A stretch of DNA of 38,637 bases from an uncultured Bacteroidales bacterium (GCA_902766625.1 CACXEH010000014.1:1-38637), one strand, 5' to 3'; positions 9,112 to 19,303 are shown, numbered from the stretch's first letter. Numbers and translations: made by a program. The notes: a model not told the origin generated them from the letters alone.

Positions 9112-10386
9112 ATGAAAAATATTTTGCTTTTGGGTAGTGGTGGTCGAGAGCACGCTATTGCATGGAAGATTGCCCAAAGTCCTCGTTTGAAGAAATTGTA
9201 TATCGCACCTGGCAATCCGGGTATGGCCAATCAGGGCGAACTGGTAAATCTAGATATTATGGACTTTCAGGCCGTGGGAGATTTTGCATTGAAGATGAAT
9301 ATTGACATCATCGTTGTAGGCCCAGAAGCCCCATTGGTAGAAGGCATTAAAGACTATTTCAAAGGCAAAAAGGAATATGATGCTATCACCCTTGTTGGCC
9401 CCAGTAAGCAAGGTGCCATGCTGGAGGGTAGCAAAGATTTCGCCAAGGACTTCATGATGCGTCATCACATTCCTACGGCAGCCCACAAGACATTTAACGG
9501 CACAAACATTCAGGCTGGTCTGGATTATCTGTCCACTCAAAAACCGCCATTTGTTTTGAAAGCCGACGGATTATGTGCAGGTAAAGGCGTATTGATTATT
9601 GATAATCTCGTCGAGGCCCAGGACAAATTCAAGGAAATGCTGGACGGTATGTTCGGGCAAGCCTCAGCAAGTGTGGTTGTTGAAGAGTTCCTTTCTGGTA
9701 TTGAGTGCTCTGTCTTTGTCATCACTGACGGCTGCGGACATTATCAGATTCTTCCCGAAGCAAAAGATTACAAACGTATCGGTGAGCACGACAAAGGCCT
9801 CAACACTGGAGGAATGGGTAGCGTGTCGCCTGTCAGTTTTGCAACACCGGAATGGATGAGAAAAGTTGAGGAACGTATTATCAAGCCCACAGTGAATGGT
9901 CTCTTGTCAGAAGGTATAGATTACACCGGTTTTATCTTCTTCGGCCTAATTAATGTTGAGGGAAATCCGTATGTCATAGAATACAATTGCCGCATGGGCG
10001 ACCCTGAGACAGAAACTGTGATGCTGCGACTGAAAAGCGACTTAGTTGATTTGTTGGAAGGCGTAGCTTTGCATGACTTAGACCAAAGAAAAGTGGAGTT
10101 TGACGAGCGTAGTGCCGTAGATGTAATGTTAGTTTCCGACGGTTATCCTGAAGCGTATAAAAAAGGTTATCCCATAACAGGCGAGGACCAGATAAAAGAC
10201 AGTGTTGTTTTCCATTCGGGAACAGCTATCAAGGACGGCCGGCTGGTTACCGCCGGAGGTCGTGTGATTTCCGTTTCTTCTTACGGAAAAGACAAAAACG
10301 AGGCATTGGCAAAATCCATGCAGGCAGCTAAACAAATCCACTTCCAAGACAAATACTATCGTTGTGACATAGGTCAGGATATTTAG
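9112..10386 (+). CDS. purD: Phosphoribosylamine--glycine ligase
   Basis: PurD (GAR synthetase) joins glycine to phosphoribosylamine using ATP in the second step of purine synthesis. At 424 residues it is normal length. The start [15 protein letters not shown] and the ATP-grasp segments [18 protein letters not shown] and [12 protein letters not shown] are all family hallmarks. The ATG is 8 bp after the peptidase stop codon and no promoter is visible, so it is probably co-transcribed with the peptidase gene. The other pur genes are not in this window. Confidence 0.95.
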   Translation: MKNILLLGSGGREHAIAWKIAQSPRLKKLYIAPGNPGMANQGELVNLDIMDFQAVGDFALKMNIDIIVVGPEAPLVEGIKDYFKGKKEYDAITLVGPSKQGAMLEGSKDFAKDFMMRHHIPTAAHKTFNGTNIQAGLDYLSTQKPPFVLKADGLCAGKGVLIIDNLVEAQDKFKEMLDGMFGQASASVVVEEFLSGIECSVFVITDGCGHYQILPEAKDYKRIGEHDKGLNTGGMGSVSPVSFATPEWMRKVEERIIKPTVNGLLSEGIDYTGFIFFGLINVEGNPYVIEYNCRMGDPETETVMLRLKSDLVDLLEGVALHDLDQRKVEFDERSAVDVMLVSDGYPEAYKKGYPITGEDQIKDSVVFHSGTAIKDGRLVTAGGRVISVSSYGKDKNEALAKSMQAAKQIHFQDKYYRCDIGQDI

Positions 10387-10400
10387 GCACATCCGTATAT

Positions 10401-11747
10401 ATGCTTTTCAATACATTGACATATTTGCTGTTCCTACCCATTGTCTTTGTATTATATTGGTGTGCCCGTAATGCAAGGCAGCAAAACATTGTGTTGCTCA
10501 TAGCGAGCATGGTTTTTTATGGTTGGTGGAGCGTAGAGCACCTCATCTTAATGATCGCAACATGTCTGTTTAATTACACCATGTTGCAATGCATACAAAA
10601 CTATAAACACAAAAGACTTTGGCTTACCGTTACGCTACTCACCAACTTTAGTGTCCTCGGAGTATTCAAGTATTATAATTTCTTTGCGGAAAATTTCGTT
10701 GAGGCGATGTCGCTTGCTGGTGTAGAACTGGACTTCCCAACCATAAATCTTATTTTGCCCGTGGGTATCAGCTTTTACATCTTCCAGTTATCCGGCTATG
10801 CTATTGACATTTTCCGCTCACCCCGTCGCGAAGAACTATCCATGATCAACTATTTCACCTTTATCACGTTCTTCCCCCAACTGGTGGCAGGCCCAATAGA
10901 GCGCGGCCATGACATGATGCCGCAAATCAGACACCAGCGCCACTTTAACTTTGATACCGCACACGAGGGCATGAAGCTCATCCTCTGGGGACTGGTAAAG
11001 AAGATGCTTTTGGCTGACAACTGCGCGTCGGCAGCTGATTATATCTTTGCCAATTATACCACGGCAAGTCTGCCTGATCTGTGGCTCGGAGCATTATTCT
11101 TCACGCTTCAGATATATGGTGATTTCTCCGGATACAGCGACATTGCTGTCGGATCAGCCAGATTGTTGGGCATCAATATCCACAATAATTTCAACAAACC
11201 TTATTTCGCCCGGAACATTCAAGACTTTTGGCGCCGCTGGCACATCACGCTGATGACATGGTTCAAAGATTATGTATACATCCCTATGGGCGGCAACCGA
11301 AAAGGAACGCTACGCAAGCAGTGCAATATCTTTACCGTCTTCCTTCTAAGTGGTTTGTGGCATGGAGCCAACTGGACCTTTGTATGCTGGGGACTGTACC
11401 ACGCACTATGGTTTATTATCCCGCACAAATGGCTGACATTTATTATTGTCATGGTCGGATGGGTCATTTTCCGCAGTCCCGACATGGCCGTGGCGTCACA
11501 ATACATAGAGGGAATGTTCTCCCCCTCATTATGGGGACATACAACGTGCAGCCGTATGCCCTTGCTGATTATTCTGCTCTTTGCCCTCGCGGAATGGCTG
11601 AGCCGGAAGAAAGAGCACCCGTTTAACTTCAAGTCCACGGGCTGGATGTCACACCAGTGGGTAAGGATGTCCATATACTTACTCATCTTCCTTTCCGTCA
11701 TCTTCTTAGGAGGAAAACAAATACAATTTATTTATTTCCAATTCTGA
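10401..11747 (+). CDS. MBOAT family O-acyltransferase (AlgI/DltB-like)
   Basis: This polytopic membrane protein (448 residues) probably moves an acyl group, usually acetyl, across the inner membrane to a glycan. Family landmarks are PVGISFYIFQLSGY, AGPIERG, the FWRRWHITLMTWFKDYVYIP segment with H281, and GLWHGANW with the catalytic H321. The region after HALWFI goes almost directly into the late helix WVIFRS. A loop or helix pair found there in many AlgI-type proteins therefore seems shorter, and the total length is a little below the usual 460-500. The stop codon overlaps the ATG of the SGNH gene by one base (TGATG), which indicates translational coupling and a shared pathway. Confidence 0.9.
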   Translation: MLFNTLTYLLFLPIVFVLYWCARNARQQNIVLLIASMVFYGWWSVEHLILMIATCLFNYTMLQCIQNYKHKRLWLTVTLLTNFSVLGVFKYYNFFAENFVEAMSLAGVELDFPTINLILPVGISFYIFQLSGYAIDIFRSPRREELSMINYFTFITFFPQLVAGPIERGHDMMPQIRHQRHFNFDTAHEGMKLILWGLVKKMLLADNCASAADYIFANYTTASLPDLWLGALFFTLQIYGDFSGYSDIAVGSARLLGINIHNNFNKPYFARNIQDFWRRWHITLMTWFKDYVYIPMGGNRKGTLRKQCNIFTVFLLSGLWHGANWTFVCWGLYHALWFIIPHKWLTFIIVMVGWVIFRSPDMAVASQYIEGMFSPSLWGHTTCSRMPLLIILLFALAEWLSRKKEHPFNFKSTGWMSHQWVRMSIYLLIFLSVIFLGGKQIQFIYFQF

Positions 11748-12670
11748 TGAACACTTTTCTGCGACGTATTGCTGTTTTCTCGATATTAGTGCTTGCCGTG
11801 ATTGGGGCAGCGGAGGTTTACGTGGAGCATCTGTCCCATCCCTCCCGCATCAAGCATGAATGGCTTAAGCGACACTCGGCAGAAGTACGCACGCTCGTTC
11901 TTGGCAACAGCCATACGTTTTACGGCATTCCTCCAAGTGAACTTAACGACTCTGCTTTCTCTCTTGCGCAAGTGTCGCAGACTTACCGCTATGACGACTA
12001 TTTGCTCTGTCATTATGACTTCCCCAATCTGGAACAGATCATATTACCCTTCTCATATATGTCGCTATGGGAAGATTTCGAAACTCAGACAGACAAGCGC
12101 TTCAATGCCGTCCGCTACAGGCTCTACATGAATTGCGACATCCATTCCCGCTTCAGTCAATATGGTCTTGAATGCCTGCATATAGCACCTTTCAAGGAAA
12201 AACTGAAAAGCCTGTATAATCCTTCACTATTGTCATGCGACAGTCTGGGCTGGGGCAACAACTACGAAGGCCACCGCCTGACCGATTGGGACAATGGCGC
12301 ACAACGTGCTAAAGAGAACACTTACAGTGACGCCTCACTTGTCTCCCTGAACACACATTTCCTGAGAAACATACTTTCCAACTGTCGCACACATCATGTG
12401 AAAGTTATGCTGGTCACCATGCCCGTCTCGCCAAATTATTATAAGAACGAGGACATACAGCAACGCCGAGTCAATGAAACTGTGATTGCACATATCTTAA
12501 AAGAATACCCCGATATCACATATCTTAATCTGGAAAGAGACAAAAGATTTAATTCGGCAGACTTTTACGATGCCGACCATCTCAATACCCGTGGTGCGCA
12601 CAAGTGTGCCTCCATTTTGCGCCAGTATATTGAGAGCCCTTCTGCTATATCCAAGAGCAGTCATTCTTAA
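11747..12670 (+). CDS. Membrane-anchored SGNH/GDSL-like acyltransferase partner of the MBOAT
   Basis: The 307-residue protein has one N-terminal membrane segment (about residues 7-24) and a periplasmic SGNH-type domain. Block I is LVLGNSHTFYG with S55 as the likely nucleophile, and block V is FYDADHLN with D275 and H278. Such proteins (AlgJ/AlgX, DltD and PatB relatives) receive the acyl group delivered by an MBOAT and place it on a glycan. The open frame reaches back to ATG 11657 inside the MBOAT gene, but the ATG at 11747, overlapping the MBOAT stop by one base, is the clear start. The acceptor glycan is not encoded nearby. Confidence 0.82.
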   Translation: MNTFLRRIAVFSILVLAVIGAAEVYVEHLSHPSRIKHEWLKRHSAEVRTLVLGNSHTFYGIPPSELNDSAFSLAQVSQTYRYDDYLLCHYDFPNLEQIILPFSYMSLWEDFETQTDKRFNAVRYRLYMNCDIHSRFSQYGLECLHIAPFKEKLKSLYNPSLLSCDSLGWGNNYEGHRLTDWDNGAQRAKENTYSDASLVSLNTHFLRNILSNCRTHHVKVMLVTMPVSPNYYKNEDIQQRRVNETVIAHILKEYPDITYLNLERDKRFNSADFYDADHLNTRGAHKCASILRQYIESPSAISKSSHS

Positions 12671-12742
12671 AATTTTAACCCGAAACGAAAAAAATCTGCT
12701 ATGCGCTTAGTTTTTTCTGGCGCTGAACTGTATTATTATTGT

Positions 12743-13225
12743 ATGACAAAAGACTATTTTGAAACGCTGTTCAAGATGTACTACACCAAAATGTACCATC
12801 TGGCGCGCACGATACTATACGATACGGATGAGAGCAAAGACGTAGTTCAAGAGGTTTTTACACAGCTTCTGGACACTAAAACGACCTTGCATGCTGAAAC
12901 TATAGAAGCTTATTTGCTTACAAGCGTGCGTCACCGCTGTTTCAGCGTGCTGGAGCATCGCAAGATTACTGAACAGTTCGCCCAGCTTTACCTCTCGCAG
13001 ACAGAAGAACCGATAACTTCCTCTGACGATATGGAGCGACTTGATGACCTGATTCAATATATAGAAGACAACCTCCCGCCCTTAGGACAGCAGATTTTCC
13101 GCCTGCGTTTCCTGCAAGGCATGAGTTACCAAGAAGTTGCCGATGCTATAGGCGTAAGCAAAGTAACCGTATACAACCACCTGTCACAGACATTACACAA
13201 AATAACCCTCTATTTCAAATCATAA
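12743..13225 (+). CDS. ECF-type RNA polymerase sigma factor (sigma-70 family)
   Basis: The 160-residue protein has region 2 (about residues 5-75, with DESKDVVQEVF) and region 4 (about 100-155, with FRLRFLQGMSYQEVADAIGVSKVTVYNHLSQ as the DNA-binding helix-turn-helix). This matches the short ECF sigma factors that Bacteroidota use with a FecR-type anti-sigma factor and a TonB receptor. The frame reaches an upstream ATG at 12701, but ATG 12743 gives the standard start MTKDYFETLFKMYY. It is followed after 11 bp by the anti-sigma gene. Its target promoters are probably those of this three-gene cluster or related receptors. Confidence 0.9.
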   Translation: MTKDYFETLFKMYYTKMYHLARTILYDTDESKDVVQEVFTQLLDTKTTLHAETIEAYLLTSVRHRCFSVLEHRKITEQFAQLYLSQTEEPITSSDDMERLDDLIQYIEDNLPPLGQQIFRLRFLQGMSYQEVADAIGVSKVTVYNHLSQTLHKITLYFKS

Positions 13226-13236
13226 CAATAATAACA

Positions 13237-13872
13237 ATGGATGTAAACAACAAAATCCGCCTTTTGCTAACATTACAGGAGCACCCCGAAAACCTGACTG
13301 ACGCCGAGATAAAGTCTCTTATGGCTGACGAAGAAATGAGCGCTCTTGTGCGTCAACTCACAGCAACAAAACGCGCCTTTGTGAAACAGTCGCTGCATGA
13401 AGATGATAATCTTGTCAATGCCGAATGGGAAAAATTTAGCAAGACACACTTTGCTCCGTCAGAAGACAGTCGGCGCTGGACACGCATAGCAGCAATATTT
13501 GGTGGCATCACACTTTCAACAGGCCTTGTGCTTGCCGCAATACTGACCGTACGCCACTATAACGCCTCAACTACACATAAAACCACAACGGCAATAACAG
13601 CACCGGCTTCTGTGAGCACCCGTCAGATTATACCTGCCGACAGTACAGACAATTCTGTTGTCGTATTCCACAAATCAACCCTGGATGACATCCTCGTCGA
13701 CATTGCTGCATACTACAATGCTGACGTTGAGTTCCAAAACGATAACGCCCGCCATATGCGGCTCTATTTCGTATGGAAAAAAAGGTATAGTCTGGAACAA
13801 GTCATAGAGAATCTCAACAACTTTGAGCATATAGACCTCCAGGAAGAAAACAACCACATCATTGTAAAGTAA
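13237..13872 (+). CDS. Compact FecR-like anti-sigma factor with DUF4974-type C-terminus
   Basis: The 211-residue protein has a cytoplasmic N-terminal part (about 1-84), one membrane helix (about 85-106, AAIFGGITLSTGLVLAAILTV) and a short Ser/Thr-rich linker. It ends in an STN-like domain (about 148-211, KSTLDDILVDIAAYYNADVEFQ... EHIDLQEENNHIIVK) that resembles DUF4974. The large FecR periplasmic domain common in Bacteroidota anti-sigma factors is missing, so the protein is roughly 100 residues shorter than usual. It probably holds the sigma factor inactive until the receptor encoded 2 bp downstream reports ligand binding. Confidence 0.8.
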   Translation: MDVNNKIRLLLTLQEHPENLTDAEIKSLMADEEMSALVRQLTATKRAFVKQSLHEDDNLVNAEWEKFSKTHFAPSEDSRRWTRIAAIFGGITLSTGLVLAAILTVRHYNASTTHKTTTAITAPASVSTRQIIPADSTDNSVVVFHKSTLDDILVDIAAYYNADVEFQNDNARHMRLYFVWKKRYSLEQVIENLNNFEHIDLQEENNHIIVK

Positions 13873-13874
13873 TC

Positions 13875-16382
13875 ATGTACCGATTTATTCTTGTCTTCTT
13901 TTTCCTCCCTGCCATTCTTCAGGCGCAACACGTCAGTTTCGTTTTTCAAGACATATCCTTTGCCGAGGCACTGCAACAACTCAATGAACAATCGAAAGAG
14001 TACAGCGTCAATTTTATGTACGATGAACTGGAGAATTTCCATGTAACGACAACCATCAAGCGCAAAACCATCCCTGAAGCCATACGACAGCTGATAGGTT
14101 TCTACCCTATCAGGATGACTGTAGACACAGACAAGAATATCTATGTAGAATGCACCCACAAGACAGACCGCCACCTGACAGGTACCGTTATCAATGAAAA
14201 CGGCGAGCCTGTAGTATATGCCAATATCGTGCTACTCCATCCTGCCGACTCCTCTGTAGTAGGCGGTGGCGTTTCAAATGAAAGCGGTGTTTTTGTCATT
14301 CCGTACGAACACCCTCAGGTCATCGCCCGTATCTCCTATATCGGTTACAAAACAGTTTATCAGCTCTGTTCCCAAGAAGACATAGGTATAATCCGTATGC
14401 AACACAATACAGTCAAACTTGACGGTGTAACTGTCAAGGGAGATATTCCTATTGTCAAAGCCGAAAACGGCCACCTCGTCTACAACATGCCGCAGTTGCT
14501 TGAACAGCTGCCTGCCGATGATGCCTACGAGGCACTGACACGCATCCCCGGTGTAATGGATTCCGGTGAAGACCTCACTTTTTGCGGACAGGCCGTCACC
14601 CTCATTATCAACGGGAAGCCTACTACGCTAAGCGCAGATCACGTCAAAGAGCGACTGAAAGAAATGCCTGCCTCACAACTGGCCAAGGCCGAAGTGCTGC
14701 CATCAGCACCTGCCAAGTACCACGTGCGCGGTATGGCCATCAATATCGTGACAAAGGACTATACCGGCAGCCACCAGCTGTTAGGGCAACTGCGTGGACT
14801 TTATCGCCAAAATACATACGGGTACGGCAAACTCAAAGGCAGCATAATCTTCCAAAATGGCAAATTTGGCCTGGATGCCTATTATGACTTTGGCTATGGC
14901 GACGCTTACGGCAAAGTGAAACATGAAGCCCGTCACCCCTTAGGCAATCAGCGGATAGATTATTCCGACCATACGGAACGCACCAGCCGCAACATCCGCC
15001 ATAACTACCGCATAGGGATGGACTATGCCTTCACGGACAACCACCGGTTAAATCTTGCTTATACAGGTGAGTGGCTGTCTAACGACGGCATAAATATCAG
15101 CACTGGTTTGGAAAAAGCTGTACAACACTCCCTGCTGCACAATTACATACACAATGTCGATGCCGGCTACTACCTGCCTTTCGGTCTGGAACTCAACGTG
15201 TCGTACACCAACTACCAGAATCCACGCACCCAGCATCTGGAAAGCAAACTATATGACAGGCAGCGCAACTTGACAGCCGAAAATAACCAACGCATTAGCA
15301 AGTGGCAGTTCACAGCTGACCAGACACATACCTTCAAAAAAGGTTGGCAACTGAATTACGGCATAGAGGCGCAATTGACCGATAACAACAGCTATCAGAT
15401 GACGCTTAATTTTAACGGCCAGACACTGCCTGATGCCACAAGCCGTGTAAATTATAACGAACGCATCCTGAATGCCTATGCAGGCTTCAGTAAACAGTTC
15501 AGCCCGTCGCTCAGTCTGGAATCCTCCATCGCAGCCGAACAATATCACGCCCCGAGGTGGAACGATTGGCGCATTTACCCTTCGCTGAGCTTAATGTGGA
15601 ACATCAATAAGCAGAACCTGCTCAACATGGCCCTCAGTTCACAAACCGTGTATCCTTCCTATTGGAGCACCATGAGCAGTATCTTCTACTCATCGGCCTA
15701 CAGTGAGATATGGGGCAATCCCGACCTGAAGCCATCATCAATTTACAAATTCGACCTCATGTGGCAGCTGAGCCAACGCTACACATTTGGCACCTTCGTC
15801 AGCCTGCAGCCCGATTTCACCGTACAGTTAGCCTACCAACCCTCAGACCGCATGGCGGTAGTAATGAAAGAGACCAATTTCAATTACTCTAACCTGATAG
15901 GTGTCTATGCCTCAGCCCGCTTCAATGCCGGCCAGTGGCTTAATGGTAATGTTAATCTTACCGGTCTATATCGCCATGACAAGAGCGACTATTTCTTCGA
16001 CCTGCCCTTCAACCGCCGCCATTTGTCGCTGATTCTGGGCGGAAATATAGCCTCCAAATTACTGAAACGTCATAATCTGATGCTCATGCTTAGCCCCTTC
16101 GTGCAGTCAAGTGCCATTCAAGGTGTCTATGACATTGAGGCTTTCTTCCGGCTTAACAGTTCGCTACGCTGGACCTCTAATGACGGTCAATGGAGCCTCA
16201 CCATCAGCGGTGACAACCTGACCAACAGCCATATCAAGACCCGTTCACGCCTCAAAAACCAAGACTACAGTATGCGTTTATGGCTTGTCATACCCAATGT
16301 CACCCTTACCGCCATCTACCGCATAGGCGGATATAAGGAGAAGAAACACAAAGAGGTGGACACCTCGCGTATGGGTTACTGA
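13875..16382 (+). CDS. TonB-dependent receptor with STN signalling domain (OMP_b-brl type)
   Basis: This outer-membrane receptor of 835 residues has a signal peptide (residues 1-17, ending LQAQ) and an STN domain (about 20-95, VSFVFQDISFAEALQQL...). A carboxypeptidase-regulatory-like domain follows (about 98-180, LTGTVINENGEPVVYANIVL), then a plug, then a C-terminal beta-barrel of the outer membrane beta-barrel family. STN domains pass the ligand signal to an anti-sigma factor, and the sigma and anti-sigma genes immediately precede it. No SusD-like lipoprotein gene follows, so it is not a standard glycan-uptake pair. Its ligand (iron complex, peptide or other) is unknown. Repeat element B follows 62 bp after the stop. 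Confidence 0.88.
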   Translation: MYRFILVFFFLPAILQAQHVSFVFQDISFAEALQQLNEQSKEYSVNFMYDELENFHVTTTIKRKTIPEAIRQLIGFYPIRMTVDTDKNIYVECTHKTDRHLTGTVINENGEPVVYANIVLLHPADSSVVGGGVSNESGVFVIPYEHPQVIARISYIGYKTVYQLCSQEDIGIIRMQHNTVKLDGVTVKGDIPIVKAENGHLVYNMPQLLEQLPADDAYEALTRIPGVMDSGEDLTFCGQAVTLIINGKPTTLSADHVKERLKEMPASQLAKAEVLPSAPAKYHVRGMAINIVTKDYTGSHQLLGQLRGLYRQNTYGYGKLKGSIIFQNGKFGLDAYYDFGYGDAYGKVKHEARHPLGNQRIDYSDHTERTSRNIRHNYRIGMDYAFTDNHRLNLAYTGEWLSNDGINISTGLEKAVQHSLLHNYIHNVDAGYYLPFGLELNVSYTNYQNPRTQHLESKLYDRQRNLTAENNQRISKWQFTADQTHTFKKGWQLNYGIEAQLTDNNSYQMTLNFNGQTLPDATSRVNYNERILNAYAGFSKQFSPSLSLESSIAAEQYHAPRWNDWRIYPSLSLMWNINKQNLLNMALSSQTVYPSYWSTMSSIFYSSAYSEIWGNPDLKPSSIYKFDLMWQLSQRYTFGTFVSLQPDFTVQLAYQPSDRMAVVMKETNFNYSNLIGVYASARFNAGQWLNGNVNLTGLYRHDKSDYFFDLPFNRRHLSLILGGNIASKLLKRHNLMLMLSPFVQSSAIQGVYDIEAFFRLNSSLRWTSNDGQWSLTISGDNLTNSHIKTRSRLKNQDYSMRLWLVIPNVTLTAIYRIGGYKEKKHKEVDTSRMGY

Positions 16383-16444
16383 CAAGGAGCCAACTGCCAG
16401 GGGAAAATATACGGGAGGATAGGCAGAAACGTCTCATTCCTCGC

Positions 16445-16548
16445 GATATATTTTCCGTTCCATCGGATGGAATGTAGATTCCGTCGGATGGAACATATAT
16501 TCCATAGGCTGGAACATACGTCCAATGGAACGGAATGGAAAAAATATC
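16445..16548. repeat. 104-bp palindromic element, copy B
   Basis: Dyads start at 16457, 16478, 16499 and 16520, exactly 21 bp apart. The first reads GTTCCAT CGG ATGGAAT and the second ATTCCGT CGG ATGGAAC, while the fourth is degenerate. Linkers are GTAG, ATAT and ATAC. The terminal arms GATATATTTTCC (16445-16456) and GGAAAAAATATC (16537-16548) are inverted copies matching at 11 of 12 positions, the best of the four elements. It lies 62 bp after the receptor stop and upstream of the pnp promoter. Confidence 0.88.
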
Positions 16549-16716
16549 ACTTGGACGTCCCACACCCTTCCTGCAAAATCAGAAACATTTTCAATGATTC
16601 AGAAATGAAACATACAACAACCCTTCATTGAAAGATTTTCACCCATTTATCCCCGAATGAGCTTTTTGACATACAAAAGAATAGACTAAAAATAAATGTA
16701 TTAAATAAAAAAGCGT

Positions 16717-16724
16717 TATCTTTG
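16717..16724 (+). promoter_or_regulatory. -7 box of pnp
   Basis: TATCTTTG followed by CACC fits the TAnnTTTG consensus. It leaves an A/T-rich leader of about 40 nt before ATG 16770. Confidence 0.65.
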
Positions 16725-16769
16725 CACCCGATTTTTTAGACGATATAAAAATAATTTATTTTTTTGAAG

Positions 16770-19025
16770 ATGAACGTAATTACTAAATCGGTTCAATTGC
16801 CTGACGGTCGTACCATCACAATTGAGACTGGAAAGTATGCGAAGCAGACCGACGGATCCGCCGTCTTGCGTATGGGCAATACAGTCCTGCTCGCTACTGT
16901 ATGTGCGGCACAGGATGCCGTACCGGGAACGGATTTTATGCCACTGCAATGTGACTACAGAGAGCAATACTCTGCTGCAGGTCGTTTCCCTGGCGGTTTT
17001 ACTAAGCGCGAAGGTCGTGCTTCTGATTATGAGATTTTGACAAGCCGGTTGGTAGACCGTGTACTCCGCCCGCTTTTCCCAAGCAATTATCATGCTGAGG
17101 TTTTCGTGAACATTATGCTGTTGTCTGCCGACGGTGTAGATATGCCCGACGCTCTGGCAGGATTTGCCGCTTCAGCAGCCTTGGCATGCTCCGATATACC
17201 CATCGAGGCACCTATCTCCGAAGTTCGTGTGGCACGCGTTAATGGCGAATATGTCGTTGACCCCACATTCGAGCAGATGAAGAGCGCCGACATGGATATC
17301 ATGGTCGGTGCCACCGAAGACAACATCATGATGGTGGAAGGTGAAATGGACGAGGTTTCCGAGCAGGACTTGCTGCAAGCGCTGAAAGTGGCTCACGAAG
17401 CCATCAAACCACAGTGCCGTCTGCAGCTGGAACTTTCCAAGGAACTGGGCACTGATGTCAAGAGAGAATATTGCCATGAAGTAAATGACGAGGATTTGCG
17501 TGAGGCTGTGCGCAAAGAGTGCTATGACAAAGCCTACGCCTTCTCCGCAAGCGGCTGTGCCGACAAGCACAAGCGCGAGGAGGAATTCACCAAAATCCGC
17601 GAGGACTTCAAAGTGGCTTACGCTGAACAGCATACAGACTTGACTCCTGAAGAATTGGAGGAAAAGAATGCCCTGATAGACCGTTATTACAACGATGTTG
17701 AGCGCGACGCTATGCGCCGTTGCATCCTGGATGAGGGCAAACGCCTTGACGGTCGTAAGACCACTGACATACGTCCTATCTGGTGCGAAGTCAGTCCGCT
17801 GCCTATGCCTCACGGTTCATCCATCTTTACCCGTGGAGAAACCCAGGCTCTGGGTACAGTCACACTGGGCACAAAATTGGACGAAAAACTGGTGGATGAT
17901 GTTCTTGACCATAGCAACATGCGTTTCCTCCTGCACTATAACTTCCCGCCATTCTGCACAGGCGAGGCAAAAGCACAAAGAGGAACAGGACGCCGTGAGA
18001 TAGGTCATGGCCATTTGGCATGGCGCGCTTTGAAAGGTCAGCTGCCAGAGGATTTCCCCTACACCGTACGCGTAGTATCACAAGTGTTGGAGTCTAACGG
18101 ATCTTCCTCCATGGCAACAGTATGCGCCGGAACACTGGCCCTGATGGATGCCGGTGTACCCATCAAGAATCCCGTATCAGGCATCGCCATGGGACTGATT
18201 AAGAACCCTGGAGAATCAAAATATGCCATCCTGAGTGATATCCTCGGCGATGAGGACCACCTGGGCGACATGGACTTCAAGACAACAGGTACAGCCAAAG
18301 GTATTACAGCTACACAAATGGACATCAAGTGCGACGGTCTTTCATATGAGATACTGGAAGAAGCATTGATGCAGGCTAAAGCCGGCAGGGAACATATCCT
18401 CGGCAAACTGACAGAAACCATAGACAAACCGCGCGAGGACTTCAAGCCTCAAGTTCCCCGCATCGTTGAACTTATTATTCCAAAAGAATTCATCGGTGCT
18501 GTCATTGGTCCTGGCGGTAAGATTATTCAGGGTCTGCAGGAAGAGACAGGCACAACCATCACAATAGATGAGGTGGACGGTGTCGGCAAGGTACAAGTAT
18601 GCGCCGCAGATAAAGCCTCAACAGAGGCCGCTGTAGCAAAGATACGCGCTATCGCTGCTGTGCCGGAAGTGGGCTGCGTATATGATGCCAAAGTTGTAAG
18701 CATCATGCCTTACGGCTGTTTCGTAGAGTTTATGCCAGGCAAGGAAGGCCTGCTCCACATCAGCGAAATAGCATGGAAGCACCTTGAGACTGTTGAGGAA
18801 GCAGGTATCAAGGAAGGCGACAAAATTACTGTCAAATTACTTGAAATCGATGAGAAGACAGGTAAATTCCGTCTTAGCCACCGCGTCCTGCTTGAGAAAC
18901 CGGCTGACTGGGAAGAGCGTGCGCCGCGTCAGCGCAACAACGGACCACGCCATGACCACCGTGACAACAGGGGCTCACATCACGAACACAGAAAAGAAAA
19001 CACTGAAAATTCCAGAACAGAATAA
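16770..19025 (+). CDS. pnp: Polynucleotide phosphorylase
   Basis: PNPase degrades RNA 3' to 5' with phosphate, releasing nucleoside diphosphates, and can add tails in reverse. The 751-residue protein has two RNase PH-like domains (about 10-230 and 320-550; for example RRDIGH-like [14 protein letters not shown] and [20 protein letters not shown]). A KH domain follows (about 570-630, [16 protein letters not shown]), then an S1 domain (about 640-715, [20 protein letters not shown]), and a His/Arg/Asn-rich tail. The frame reaches a TTG at 16764, but ATG 16770 is the natural start. It is a single-gene unit with its own promoter and a strong terminator. Confidence 0.96.
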   Translation: MNVITKSVQLPDGRTITIETGKYAKQTDGSAVLRMGNTVLLATVCAAQDAVPGTDFMPLQCDYREQYSAAGRFPGGFTKREGRASDYEILTSRLVDRVLRPLFPSNYHAEVFVNIMLLSADGVDMPDALAGFAASAALACSDIPIEAPISEVRVARVNGEYVVDPTFEQMKSADMDIMVGATEDNIMMVEGEMDEVSEQDLLQALKVAHEAIKPQCRLQLELSKELGTDVKREYCHEVNDEDLREAVRKECYDKAYAFSASGCADKHKREEEFTKIREDFKVAYAEQHTDLTPEELEEKNALIDRYYNDVERDAMRRCILDEGKRLDGRKTTDIRPIWCEVSPLPMPHGSSIFTRGETQALGTVTLGTKLDEKLVDDVLDHSNMRFLLHYNFPPFCTGEAKAQRGTGRREIGHGHLAWRALKGQLPEDFPYTVRVVSQVLESNGSSSMATVCAGTLALMDAGVPIKNPVSGIAMGLIKNPGESKYAILSDILGDEDHLGDMDFKTTGTAKGITATQMDIKCDGLSYEILEEALMQAKAGREHILGKLTETIDKPREDFKPQVPRIVELIIPKEFIGAVIGPGGKIIQGLQEETGTTITIDEVDGVGKVQVCAADKASTEAAVAKIRAIAAVPEVGCVYDAKVVSIMPYGCFVEFMPGKEGLLHISEIAWKHLETVEEAGIKEGDKITVKLLEIDEKTGKFRLSHRVLLEKPADWEERAPRQRNNGPRHDHRDNRGSHHEHRKENTENSRTE

Positions 19026-19048
19026 CAGATAATTTCTTACCTTAACCC

Positions 19049-19097
19049 AAAGCCTCAACTCTTGTAAACCCTAATGTAAAAAGAGTTGAGGCTTTTT
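19049..19097 (+). terminator. Intrinsic terminator of pnp
   Basis: A perfect 15-bp stem pairs 19049-19063 (AAAGCCTCAACTCTT) with 19081-19095 (AAGAGTTGAGGCTTT) around a 17-nt loop, ending in a T run. It begins 24 bp after the pnp stop codon. Confidence 0.9.
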
Positions 19098-19287
19098 CTA
19101 TTGTCTGACTTCCTCCTACTAACCTTACCATAATAATATAATAAAACACCCTGTTTTTCCAAAAGGCACACGCAAAGCTTAGATATATTCAGTAATTTGA
19201 ATAGAAGCTCTTTCTGCTATCGTTAAAACCGAATGCAACTATTGAAAAAAACATACCCGATAAATCAACCTATCTCTTGGGTATTAC

Positions 19288-19295
19288 TACTTTTG
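19288..19295 (+). promoter_or_regulatory. -7 box of the AspT/YidE-type transporter gene
   Basis: TACTTTTG ends only 8 bases before ATG 19304, so the transcript should start 2-5 nt before the codon or at it. This argues against the upstream in-frame start at 19277, which would lie ahead of the promoter. Confidence 0.65.
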
Positions 19296-19303
19296 CACCC
19301 GCA

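Noticed and set aside
16445-16548. Element B as an ordinary intrinsic terminator
   Set aside because: Its stems are short (7 bp), repeated four times and not followed by a T run, unlike the terminators at 19049 and 22644.
17172-17813. 213-codon open frame on the minus strand inside pnp
   Set aside because: It is antisense to the well-conserved PNPase coding frame and shows no domain. Long antisense frames are a by-product of codon usage.
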